Translations under genes and position numbers: made by a program
The notes under the pieces: model-generated
Databases searched by the model: none
Told to the model about the DNA's origin: nothing
The model's input: only the letters and a program-made list of their open reading frames with translations
Assembly: GCF_001595965.1 (NCBI RefSeq)
Contig: NZ_LOJI01000035.1
Span: 319,770 to 383,769, forward strand
Length of the DNA stretch: 64,000 bases
Direction of reading: 5' to 3'
Source: Polynucleobacter yangtzensis
GTDB lineage: Bacteria > Pseudomonadota > Gammaproteobacteria > Burkholderiales > Burkholderiaceae
Shown: positions 1 to 7,780 of the stretch, in pieces
Layout of the letters: every line of letters begins with the position of its first letter
Position numbering within the stretch: the first letter of the stretch is position 1

Positions 1-261
1 GAGGTTGAAGGCTATCCTGGCTTAATTGTGCATGGACCGTTGATTGCAACCTTATTAGTTGATCTGGTACGCCAAAGCATTCCAGGCTGCAAGCTGAAGA
101 GTTTTGAGTTCCGCGCTATTCGCCCGACTTTTGACATCAATATTTTTAAAGTGAATGCCAAGCCAGATTTGGAAAAAGATCCCAGCGGAAAAACGATTTC
201 GATTTGGGCGCAAGATCATGAAGGTTGGCTCACGATGCAAGCCACTGCCGTACTAGCTTAA
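1..261 (+). CDS. C-terminal end of a hotdog-fold acyl-CoA hydratase (HTD2/MaoC-like), partial
   Basis: The reading frame is open from the first base and ends with TAA, so the gene begins outside the window. The visible 86 codons contain YPGLIVHGPL followed by a long helix and FEFRAIRPTF. This is the typical C-terminal hotdog half of HTD2-type proteins (mesaconyl-C4-CoA or itaconyl-CoA hydratase annotations). It ends 17 bp before a MmgE/PrpD gene and a CitE-like lyase, in keeping with a shared pathway for a branched C5/C6 acid; the exact substrate cannot be read from this fragment. The GTG at 28 is internal, not a start. Confidence 0.75.
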   Translation, partial: EVEGYPGLIVHGPLIATLLVDLVRQSIPGCKLKSFEFRAIRPTFDINIFKVNAKPDLEKDPSGKTISIWAQDHEGWLTMQATAVLA

Positions 262-278
262 TCAAACACTATTTATTT

Positions 279-1655
279 ATGACTACTCAACACCTCTCTC
301 GTGAGCTCGCCAGCTTTGCAGCAAATCTCAAGGCTGCAGACATCCCTAACGATGTCATGAACCGTGCCGAAGATTTATTGGTAGATTGGTTTGGTTCTGC
401 TATCGCCGGCAAAGGCTCACGCCCGGTTGAGCTTATTACCCAATTTGCGCAGAACATGGGTGGGTTTGATGCGGCACACGCTGGCCCATCTGAGATTCTG
501 GTTTCACGCAAAACCTCCAGCCCCTTTTTGGCGGCAATGGCAAATGCGGCAGCATCCCATGTTGCAGAACAAGATGATGTGCACAATGGTTCAGTCTTTC
601 ATCCGGCGACAGTAGTCTTTCCTCCTGCACTGGCTTGCGCACAAGCGCTGGGCTCCTCTGGAGAAGAATTATTGGTTGCTGCAGTAGCGGGCTATGAAGT
701 AGGTATCCGTGTTGGCGAATTTCTAGGTCGCTCTCATTACAAAGTGTTTCACACTACTGGCACCGCTGGCACTCTAGCGGCGGCTGCAGCAGTTGGAAGA
801 CTTCTGAAATTGTCTCCAGAGCAAATGCTCAACGCCTTTGGTTCAGCGGGCACACAGTCAGCTGGTCTTTGGGAATTTCTGCGCGATGCGGCCGACTCAA
901 AGCAACTCCATACTGCACATGCCGCATCTACCGGCTTGATGTCTGCTTATATTGCACAAGCTGGTTTTACAGGTGCGCAGCATATTCTGGAAGGCAAGCA
1001 AGGTCTTGCAGCTGGCATGTCTAGCGATAGCGATCCAAGTAAGCTCGTAGATCGTTTGGGTAGTCGCTGGGCTTTAGCAGAAACCAGTTTTAAGTACTAC
1101 GCCTCATGCCGCCATACTCACCCTGCTGCAGATGCTTTATTGCAAGTGATGTTGGCCAGTAAGTTAGCCCCTAGCGATATCGCCAAGGTCGAGACTTTAG
1201 TTCATCAGGGCGCTATTGATGTTTTAGGACCAGTCACTGATCCGGCTACCGTGCATCAATCGAAGTTTTCTATGGGCACAGTCTTGGCTTTAGTTGCTCA
1301 CTATCAATTTGCCGGCCTTCAAGAGTTCGACAAGCACTTTCATGATGATGAGATTTGCGCATTCCGCGAGCGCGTTACGATGATCCTGGATCCCGAAGTA
1401 GATGGAGCCTATCCACAACGCTGGATCGGCAAAGTCAAAGTGCATTTAAAAAGCGGGCAAGTCTTGGACGGTCGTGTAGACGAGCCTAAGGGCGATCCTG
1501 GCAACACCCTATCTCGCGCAGAAATTACCGACAAGGCAATGCGTCTAGCTGCCTTCAGCGGTGGCGCCAACCCAGCCGAGATGAATAAAGCAATTGATCT
1601 CTTGTGGAATATCCGCAAACAAGCCAAGATAGGCTTTCTACTTCCTTCGAATTAA
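279..1655 (+). CDS. MmgE/PrpD family protein
   Basis: The 458-residue product matches the MmgE/PrpD family (2-methylcitrate dehydratase, cis-aconitate decarboxylase and relatives) in length and layout. An all-helical N-terminal domain holds the AEQDDVHNGSVFHPA stretch (near residue 95), with the family-typical ASCRHTHPAADA and the KFSMG segment later on. The frame is open further upstream (TTG/GTG type starts from 225), but that would overlap the preceding gene, so the ATG at 279 is preferred. It sits between a hydratase and a CitE-like lyase, which suggests catabolism of a C5/C6 dicarboxylic or tricarboxylic acid rather than the prp methylcitrate cycle, since no prpB or prpC lies nearby. Confidence 0.85.
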   Translation: MTTQHLSRELASFAANLKAADIPNDVMNRAEDLLVDWFGSAIAGKGSRPVELITQFAQNMGGFDAAHAGPSEILVSRKTSSPFLAAMANAAASHVAEQDDVHNGSVFHPATVVFPPALACAQALGSSGEELLVAAVAGYEVGIRVGEFLGRSHYKVFHTTGTAGTLAAAAAVGRLLKLSPEQMLNAFGSAGTQSAGLWEFLRDAADSKQLHTAHAASTGLMSAYIAQAGFTGAQHILEGKQGLAAGMSSDSDPSKLVDRLGSRWALAETSFKYYASCRHTHPAADALLQVMLASKLAPSDIAKVETLVHQGAIDVLGPVTDPATVHQSKFSMGTVLALVAHYQFAGLQEFDKHFHDDEICAFRERVTMILDPEVDGAYPQRWIGKVKVHLKSGQVLDGRVDEPKGDPGNTLSRAEITDKAMRLAAFSGGANPAEMNKAIDLLWNIRKQAKIGFLLPSN

Positions 1656-1670
1656 GCACATAACTCTTTT

Positions 1671-2516
1671 ATGAATCCACTTGATACGCCACTAGGCTAT
1701 AGCACCAACTTTCTTTTTGTCCCGGGCACTCGCCCTGAGCGTTTTGTAAAAGCCCTTGATAGTGGTGCCAGTGGCGTTGTATTAGATCTTGAAGATGCTG
1801 TTGCCGAGGAAGATAAAGTCAGCGCGCGCGATGCCATTCGCGCTGCTTGGCCTAACTTTAGCGCTGAGCAAAAGAAACGCTTAGTCATTCGCACGAACTC
1901 ACCAGGTAGTAAGTTTTATGCGGCCGATCTCATTCTTGCGCAAGAACTGCAAGTGGCATGTCTACTCATTCCTAAAAGCGAATCGCTCGATCAAATTAAT
2001 GGCGCCGCTTTGATATTGCCCAACACCGCCATTATTCCGATGATTGAGACTGCAGTCGGCTTGGATCAGCTGAAGGAAATTGCTAACTCCAATCAGGTGA
2101 TTCGTCTCGCCTTGGGCAACTTAGATTTGCAGGCTGACCTTGGCATGGTTTGCGATCGTCAAGAAACTGAGCTACAAACCGCTCGCTATCAAATAGTTTT
2201 GGCCTCTCGCCTTGCGCAGATTGCCCCTCCTATTGATGGGGTTACACCCTCTACCGATGATGTTGAGCGTATTGCAGAAGATGCGGAACGTGCAAAACGC
2301 ATGGGTTTTGGCGGAAAACTGTGCATTCATCCTAAGCAAGTGGGTATTGTTATTGCCGCCTTTACACCCACAGAGGAAGAGCTGGCATGGGCCCAGCGAG
2401 TGATTGATGCAGATAAAGCCTCTAAAGGTGGCGCAGTGAAATTAGATGGCCGGATGATTGATAGGCCAGTAGTGTTATTGGCTCAAAGAACCTTGGCAAT
2501 TACTGGTAAACACTAG
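1671..2516 (+). CDS. HpcH/HpaI aldolase / citrate lyase beta-subunit-like protein (CitE family)
   Basis: The 281-residue TIM-barrel lyase shows the CitE family hallmarks: the N-terminal LFVPGTRPERFVKAL, the acidic metal-site region VVLDLEDAV, the LVIRTN strand, the IPMIETAVG strand, and GFGGKLCIHPKQV near the C-terminus. Members cleave (S)-citramalyl-CoA, L-malyl-CoA or similar acyl-CoAs. It starts 15 bp after the MmgE/PrpD gene and is probably in the same transcript. Together with an HTD2-like hydratase this is compatible with an itaconate/mesaconate/citramalate-type route that ends in acetyl-CoA and pyruvate. That route is inferred; no CoA-transferase is visible in the window. Confidence 0.85.
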   Translation: MNPLDTPLGYSTNFLFVPGTRPERFVKALDSGASGVVLDLEDAVAEEDKVSARDAIRAAWPNFSAEQKKRLVIRTNSPGSKFYAADLILAQELQVACLLIPKSESLDQINGAALILPNTAIIPMIETAVGLDQLKEIANSNQVIRLALGNLDLQADLGMVCDRQETELQTARYQIVLASRLAQIAPPIDGVTPSTDDVERIAEDAERAKRMGFGGKLCIHPKQVGIVIAAFTPTEEELAWAQRVIDADKASKGGAVKLDGRMIDRPVVLLAQRTLAITGKH

Positions 2517-2573
2517 GGTTATTCAAGACAAAAAAGTTTTAAAACTGGCAAAATCGATCTACATAACAACAAC

Positions 2574-3575
2574 ATGGAGATCAAATTGAAAGTGAAGAAA
2601 TTTTTATTTTCAGGAATTGCAGCAGCATTAACGGCTGGCGCATTTCTAAGCACTAGCGCTCTAGCGCAAAAAGACTGGCCTACTAAATCAATCAATCTGA
2701 TTGTTCCATTTGCAGCTGGTGGCCCAACCGACTCTGTGGCACGTTTGATTGCAGTTCCAATGGGTCAAGCACTTGGCCAAACAGTTGTTGTTGAGAACGT
2801 ACCAGGCGCGGGCGGCACAATCGCTTCCACCAAAGTTGCGCGTGCAGCTCCAGACGGCTACACCATCTACTTGCATCACATGGGTATGGCAACAGCAAAT
2901 GCCCTGTATGACAAGCTCCCATATGATCCGATGACCAACTTTGAATACATTGGTCAAGTTGCAGACGTCCCCATGGTTCTTTTGGGTAAAAAAGATTTGC
3001 CAGCAAATAACTTTAAAGAGCTTGAGGCTTACATCAGAGCCAACGGTTCTAAAGTTACGATGGCCAACGCTGGTCCAGGCGCTGTTTCACAGTTATGCGG
3101 ATTGTTGTTTCAAAGCCGCATGGGCGTGAAGTTAACCAACATTCCTTACAAAGGAACTGGCCCTGCACTTACCGATTTACTGGGCGGTCAAGTAGATCTT
3201 CTTTGCGACCAAACAACACAAACCATTCCTTACATTAAAGATGGTCGCGTTAAAGCCTACGGCACAACTACCTTGAAGCGTTTGCCTGCCATTCCTAATG
3301 TTCCTACTTTGGACGAGCAAGGCCTCAAAGGCTTTGAAGTAAAAGTTTGGCATGGCATGTACACACCAAAAGGCGTTCCTAAGCCAATCTTGGATAAGTT
3401 GAATGCTGCCCTGAAAAAAGCACTCAATACTCCTGATGTGCAAAAACGTCTGGCAGATGCCAATATCGATATTGTCTCTCCAGACAAGATGACTCCTAAC
3501 GGCCTCAAGACACATCTTGATGCGGAAATTAATAAATGGGGTCCAATTATCCGTAAAGCGAATATTCCAGACTAA
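2574..3575 (+). CDS. Bug family tripartite tricarboxylate receptor (TctC-like periplasmic binding protein)
   Basis: The product is a secreted solute receptor of the Bug/TctC family, very abundant in Burkholderiales. Evidence is a Sec signal peptide (basic MEIKLKVKK, hydrophobic core, cleavage near ALAQ), then KSINLIVPFAAGGPTDSVAR, VENVPGAGG, APDGYTI and PYKGTGPALTDLLGGQVD, all family landmarks. Length (about 333) is normal. The start is ambiguous: ATG 2574, or TTG 2586, which has GGAG at 2576-2579 at proper distance. No TctA/TctB membrane genes are adjacent. The position behind the lyase cluster suggests it delivers that cluster's organic acid. Confidence 0.9.
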   Translation: MEIKLKVKKFLFSGIAAALTAGAFLSTSALAQKDWPTKSINLIVPFAAGGPTDSVARLIAVPMGQALGQTVVVENVPGAGGTIASTKVARAAPDGYTIYLHHMGMATANALYDKLPYDPMTNFEYIGQVADVPMVLLGKKDLPANNFKELEAYIRANGSKVTMANAGPGAVSQLCGLLFQSRMGVKLTNIPYKGTGPALTDLLGGQVDLLCDQTTQTIPYIKDGRVKAYGTTTLKRLPAIPNVPTLDEQGLKGFEVKVWHGMYTPKGVPKPILDKLNAALKKALNTPDVQKRLADANIDIVSPDKMTPNGLKTHLDAEINKWGPIIRKANIPD

Positions 3576-3593
3576 GCATTAATCGCTTCAAAC

Positions 3594-3622
3594 AAAAAAG
3601 CCAGCGCAATGCTGGCTTTTTT
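3594..3622. terminator. Rho-independent terminator, bidirectional
   Basis: Arms of 12 bp (3594-3605 and 3611-3622) with loop GCAAT; the A-run on the left and T-run on the right let it work on both strands. It separates the Bug receptor gene from the convergent membrane-protein operon. Confidence 0.9.
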
Positions 3623-3669
3623 GTTTCTTACTATTGAGCTGACCTAGCGGTGAGTAAATTCTTCTTCAC

Positions 3670-4290
3670 TTAACCCGGTCTAAACAAGTATCCAGACCGG
3701 GCCTTATCGCGACGCCTTCTATAAATCACTCCAACGAAGGAAATCAAAGCCCAAATCGCCAGGAAAGGATCGAGCAAATAATCCCAAAGATTGCTGGATT
3801 CATGCCACTGAGCCGCCCAAGCAATAATGGCAATCGCAATGATCCAAGCGCCCTTCGTCCAATTGGCTAATGCACAAACTACTGCGAATACCAGAACCGC
3901 TATTAAGAATGTAATAGATCCATATCCCCAGGCATAGGGATCAATCATTCCAAATCCTAGAGCAAATGGATAAAAGCAGAACGCCAAGATGGCAACGGCA
4001 AATTTAAACGCGATAGGCGTCGGCTGGCTTGAAGGCAACAAGGAGCTCCACAGCAATAGAGTCAAGACAATACTGAGATCTCCAGTTACTCCACGCACAT
4101 AAGCTACCAAGGGTAATTCCATGCCCAAGCCTAGCGGCCAGAACAATACATTTCCGATTAACAGGACCAAGAAAAGCTTTACGGCGAACGGAAAAGGATT
4201 GGTGGCGAATTTTTGCAGCACCCAAATACAAATAACCGAGGACGTAATAGATAGCTCTATCAAAGGCAAGATTTGCATTAATGAATTCAT
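3670..4290 (-). CDS. Predicted multi-pass membrane protein of unknown function
   Basis: I do not recognise a family. The 206-residue product is almost wholly hydrophobic, with about six predicted membrane segments and a basic C-terminus (YRRRRDKAR). It overlaps the stop of the upstream sialidase-fold gene by four bases (ATGA), so it is translated with it and is the last gene of a three-gene operon led by a GT-C glycosyltransferase. Its closest plausible role is an accessory membrane protein for envelope glycan or lipid decoration; that is inference from context only. Confidence 0.7.
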   Translation of the reverse strand: MNSLMQILPLIELSITSSVICIWVLQKFATNPFPFAVKLFLVLLIGNVLFWPLGLGMELPLVAYVRGVTGDLSIVLTLLLWSSLLPSSQPTPIAFKFAVAILAFCFYPFALGFGMIDPYAWGYGSITFLIAVLVFAVVCALANWTKGAWIIAIAIIAWAAQWHESSNLWDYLLDPFLAIWALISFVGVIYRRRRDKARSGYLFRPG

Positions 4291-5534
4291 TGTTGGGCCT
4301 CCGAACGCTGCACTTCCAATTCTTGTGTCTGCACCTTATTTAAAGCTTGTTTTAGCCAAGCACCCGAAAAATAACGATGTCGAATTTTTTTACGATCCCA
4401 GGTATACGCTAAATGGGCATCATCACCATCAACAGTAATCATGTACGGATAGGAAAATTCTTTACGCTGCGCATCAGGCAAAGCTTCGTCATCCTCCAAT
4501 ACCTCAACGGTTTGCCATTGACCCGACTTGGTACTGCTCATCATTAAAACCAATCGATGGCGACCGTACTCAATGTTATTTAAAGCCAAGATGCGAGCAC
4601 CGTTCTTCAGCGTTACACCTGCCACTGCGGAATTAGGATTAGCAATTGCCAAGTCCTCAGACTGTTGCCAGTTTTGGCCTGCATTTTGCGTACTACCAAC
4701 TGGAATTTGCTTTGGCAATCCAGAGCTGCGCGTTTGTCGAAAATACGCGCTAGCATCTTGAGCGTCGTTCACAAACATCAGAGGCTGAATTGCACTACGG
4801 CCAGAACTCATGCGACGCTTATCGATTACGCGCCCGGCGTCTACCCTCAAAAACTCACCGAAGCGCCCTACCCACTCATGATAGGCAGGCAAGCCCAGTG
4901 AGCCATCAGTGAATGAGACGCTCGGAGATTTCACAAGGGTGCTTAAGTTCAATAACGGAGAAGCGATCAGTCGCTGTGGATGACTCCACGTCAATCCTTC
5001 ATCATCTGAAGTAATCGCAGAGATTGAACTTCCCGCCCAACCACCAATAGAAACAGTCACGAAAAATAGCTGCAGCCTTCCATCGGGCAATCTACTTGGT
5101 ACAGGGTTGCCTAACTTAGCGATATAGCGTAACAAACCTTTTTCGGCGCTAACTCGATCCATCACAACAGTAGGCGCACTCCAGTTAGCAGAATGCGAAC
5201 CGTATACCGAGCTATAGATCGAGACATCCGCTGCGCCCTCGCGAGTACCTGCAAACCAAAATGCCCGAACCGCACCATCTTTTAATACAATCAACGAGGC
5301 TGCATGAACCGATGGAGCTCCAGTATCGGGCAACCAATTTGCTTGTGATGCTGGTGCAATAGCCTTGGACGGGGGCTTGGTCTTGGGTGTTGTAGTTACA
5401 GTCTCATCTTCCACTTCCTCCGTTTGAGGAAAAGCGGGCACTACAAATGGCGCCCAAACAGGACGACTATCGATATGTAGAAAGCCCAATACAGCAGCAA
5501 GCAATAAAAAACAAAGTGCAAAAATACGACTCAT
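4287..5534 (-). CDS. Exo-alpha-sialidase-like (BNR/Asp-box) beta-propeller protein
   Basis: The 415-residue product has one N-terminal hydrophobic segment (signal peptide or anchor, residues 5-22), a Pro/Thr/Lys-rich linker, then a sialidase-fold domain. Asp-box-like motifs are visible: SDDEGLTWSHP, and a degenerate STQNAGQNW. Proteins of this type are annotated as neuraminidase-like, but catalytic residues cannot be confirmed by eye, so sialidase activity is unproven. It overlaps the genes on both sides by four bases, an arrangement that implies tight co-expression with the GT39-type transferase upstream and the membrane protein downstream. Confidence 0.75.
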   Translation of the reverse strand: MSRIFALCFLLLAAVLGFLHIDSRPVWAPFVVPAFPQTEEVEDETVTTTPKTKPPSKAIAPASQANWLPDTGAPSVHAASLIVLKDGAVRAFWFAGTREGAADVSIYSSVYGSHSANWSAPTVVMDRVSAEKGLLRYIAKLGNPVPSRLPDGRLQLFFVTVSIGGWAGSSISAITSDDEGLTWSHPQRLIASPLLNLSTLVKSPSVSFTDGSLGLPAYHEWVGRFGEFLRVDAGRVIDKRRMSSGRSAIQPLMFVNDAQDASAYFRQTRSSGLPKQIPVGSTQNAGQNWQQSEDLAIANPNSAVAGVTLKNGARILALNNIEYGRHRLVLMMSSTKSGQWQTVEVLEDDEALPDAQRKEFSYPYMITVDGDDAHLAYTWDRKKIRHRYFSGAWLKQALNKVQTQELEVQRSEAQQ

Positions 5535-7252
5535 CTACAAACATCCTTCAGGTTTGATAAATCTGGCATAGCAGCTGGAGTGGCAATTAAATACTCATTT
5601 ACAAATAAGTGTTTGCCAATTTGTCCTGCTAACATCTCCGCAATTTCTTCATTAGAGTGGCGCGCCCGCATCTCCATTCTTTGCCCAACAATCTGACAAG
5701 ATTCACATAAGGTAGGCGCAACACCAAGAGGCGAATGCACCGCTACCAGAGGATAGCTAGCAGTCAGTCCGTTGATATCAGCAGCGTCTTTGGCTAAGTA
5801 GCCGTGCAACTTGCTGCCTGGCAAAAGTAGACGATATTCCTCGTCTTTAGCGCGGTAGTCGCAAGGAACCCAAACATCCTTACCTTGTGTCTGGGCAATA
5901 GTCTCAATGGAATAGCGCCCCAGACGCCCCTCTAATGGAGCAAGACTACTCGTTAAAGCACAATAGACCAGGAAGCAAGCTGCTAATGCCAGCACCTTGG
6001 TTTGGCTACGTCTAAACAAGCCGACCAAGACCACTAACAAACTCACAGACATCAAGATCCAGTGACAATTAGAATAAGTCCACTGACTAGAATCACCCAT
6101 AAAATGGGAAAACTGCAAATTGCCGCCAATCCATATCAATAGTGATACCACCAGCAACTGCAGTAGCAAGGCAATTCGGAATCCCCATAAAGGTAACTTA
6201 TCCCAATACAAAGCAATCAATGCAGCAAATGCTGGCATCACTGGGAGAAGGTAGCGGCCTGAGCGCTGACTAGGCAAACTAAACACAATCAAGAATGCTG
6301 CGATCAATAGCAATAACAACACTTCTTCTAGAGTCAGAAAACGGCGTGTACGCCAGCATTGCATCAATGTAGAAATTAGTACAAAGCTAAATAAGCCACC
6401 ATTAGCAATTGTGGTCAGTAACAGCAACCAAATACTGTCACCACCACGAAGTAAATCCATCAGGTAGCTAGATTGGCGCGCAGCAAACTTGCCAGCATTC
6501 TCGCCAAGGACAAATTCCCTCCAAACCGCCTCAGGATATGGGTCCATGGCAAACCATAAGGCAAATACGCCCAAGGCAAGGACGGCAATGAGGATTAACT
6601 TATAGAGATCCCGTATTAATACTTGCGGAATACTCCACTGCCGCCAGCGCCAGTAGTAAAGAGCCAAGGCAAAAGAAGCTGGCACGATATATGCAAAGGA
6701 TTTTGCAAATAAAGCAAAACCAAAACATATTCCCGCCATCAAAGGGAAAAAGAATTTGGATTCGAATGCACTCTTACCCCAATATAAGATTGCAAAAAAT
6801 GGTAACGAAATCCAGAAGACCTCAGGGGGGTCTGCCAAGAATGGACGACCATAGCGATACGTCGCAAAAAAAGATAGCCAGACTAATGCAGCTAATAATC
6901 CCGTTTGTGTTTTGCCACTAAACCGACGCACCGCTAAAAACAAGAAGAAAGCAGTTAAGCCGGTATATAAAACGCTTGGCCAGCGCAAATTAGCCAAAGT
7001 CCAATCGGATGCCCAATAGGTGCTAGCAATACCCTGCCAAAAAATAAGCGGGGGCTTCGTGTTTTTTATGCCATCCATCTCGGACTGCAAAGGCAGCCAC
7101 TGCCCCGCATCTGCCGTCATGCGCACAATATGCATGTAGGGATACTCATCGCCATTTTTAGGGGCAAAACGACTATCTAAGCCGTAAAGATAGGTAAATA
7201 CACCTAAAAGCAGGATTAATACGGCAGAACGGTAAGAAAATGAGGCACGCAT
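5531..7252 (-). CDS. GT-C family glycosyltransferase (ArnT/PMT-like, family 39 type)
   Basis: The 573-residue integral membrane protein has a short first membrane segment followed by the luminal loop with DSRFAPKNGDEYPYM. The acidic DE pair corresponds to the catalytic loop of dolichyl/undecaprenyl-phosphate-sugar transferases such as ArnT. KNTKPPLIFWQ after it is also family-typical. About eleven further membrane segments and a C-terminal soluble domain follow. It is the first gene of a three-gene coupled operon. Donor and acceptor are unknown; lipid A or another envelope glycolipid is the usual target in the family. A 12-bp inverted repeat lies directly before its start. Confidence 0.85.
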   Translation of the reverse strand: MRASFSYRSAVLILLLGVFTYLYGLDSRFAPKNGDEYPYMHIVRMTADAGQWLPLQSEMDGIKNTKPPLIFWQGIASTYWASDWTLANLRWPSVLYTGLTAFFLFLAVRRFSGKTQTGLLAALVWLSFFATYRYGRPFLADPPEVFWISLPFFAILYWGKSAFESKFFFPLMAGICFGFALFAKSFAYIVPASFALALYYWRWRQWSIPQVLIRDLYKLILIAVLALGVFALWFAMDPYPEAVWREFVLGENAGKFAARQSSYLMDLLRGGDSIWLLLLTTIANGGLFSFVLISTLMQCWRTRRFLTLEEVLLLLLIAAFLIVFSLPSQRSGRYLLPVMPAFAALIALYWDKLPLWGFRIALLLQLLVVSLLIWIGGNLQFSHFMGDSSQWTYSNCHWILMSVSLLVVLVGLFRRSQTKVLALAACFLVYCALTSSLAPLEGRLGRYSIETIAQTQGKDVWVPCDYRAKDEEYRLLLPGSKLHGYLAKDAADINGLTASYPLVAVHSPLGVAPTLCESCQIVGQRMEMRARHSNEEIAEMLAGQIGKHLFVNEYLIATPAAMPDLSNLKDVCR

Positions 7253-7260
7253 AGCTATAG

Positions 7261-7290
7261 TTTATAGGGCTTGCAGGAAAGCCCTATAAA
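7261..7290. repeat. Perfect 12-bp inverted repeat upstream of the glycosyltransferase start
   Basis: TTTATAGGGCTT (7261-7272) and AAGCCCTATAAA (7279-7290) are separated by six bases. The repeat ends nine bases before the ATG of the minus-strand transferase gene. No T-run follows on either strand, so it is not a standard terminator; an operator or a 5'-leader hairpin is possible. Confidence 0.6.
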
Positions 7291-7334
7291 ACTGTTAATG
7301 CCTGTATTTTTGAATGAGCTTATGAAAAATCAAT

Positions 7335-7350
7335 CTGATATGAATATCAG
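7335..7350. promoter_or_regulatory. 16-bp palindrome, candidate operator upstream of fccAB
   Basis: CTGATATGAATATCAG is a 7-2-7 perfect inverted repeat, 84 bp before the cytochrome start, in the divergent promoter region. Its form suits a dimeric repressor of the ArsR or similar type; the regulator is not in the window. Confidence 0.4.
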
Positions 7351-7433
7351 GTTTTAAGAGTTTCTTGATTAAGATACCTAAAAACGAATTAGTAATTTAT
7401 TACTTAGAAATAATCCGAACGGAGAACCACCAT

Positions 7434-7766
7434 ATGCGAGCAAGGTATTTAAAACCCGCAATCCTAGCATCTATTTATATTGGCATTAGCCAGTGGAGTG
7501 GCGTTGCCCTCGCGCAAAATGCTGATGCCAGCAATTTATATAAACGTGGTCTTGCAGCCACCTGCGCTAATTGTCATGGAACCGATGGCAAGGGCGTAGT
7601 TGACGGCGGTATGCCATTAATTAACAACCTCACCAGCGAACAAATTTTGACTCAAATGAAAGCATTTAAGTCTGGCGCACGTGAAGGCACCATCATGCCG
7701 CAGTTAGCCAAAGGCTATACCGACGAGCAACTAGAAACCATCGCCAATCAACTTGGCAAGAAATAA
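7434..7766 (+). CDS. fccA: Monohaem cytochrome c, flavocytochrome c sulfide dehydrogenase cytochrome subunit
   Basis: ATG 7434 is chosen because GGAG at 7421-7424 precedes it and it opens with a signal peptide (MRARYLKP, hydrophobic core, cleavage after ALAQ). The 110-residue product has a single CANCH haem motif, a GTDGKG segment behind it, and a downstream MPQLAKGY whose Met is the likely sixth ligand. It accepts electrons from the flavoprotein encoded 14 bp downstream. Some phototrophic FccA proteins carry two haems; this is the shorter one-haem form. It acts in the periplasm. Confidence 0.85.
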   Translation: MRARYLKPAILASIYIGISQWSGVALAQNADASNLYKRGLAATCANCHGTDGKGVVDGGMPLINNLTSEQILTQMKAFKSGAREGTIMPQLAKGYTDEQLETIANQLGKK

Positions 7767-7780
7767 TAAGGAAGCCCATC

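Noticed and set aside
225..278. Upstream extension of the MmgE/PrpD frame
   Set aside because: It would overlap the preceding gene by 37 bases and adds non-family residues; ATG 279 is preferred.
7365..7378. FNR half site TTGATTAAGATACC before fccA
   Set aside because: Only the left half matches; right half ATACC departs from ATCAA.
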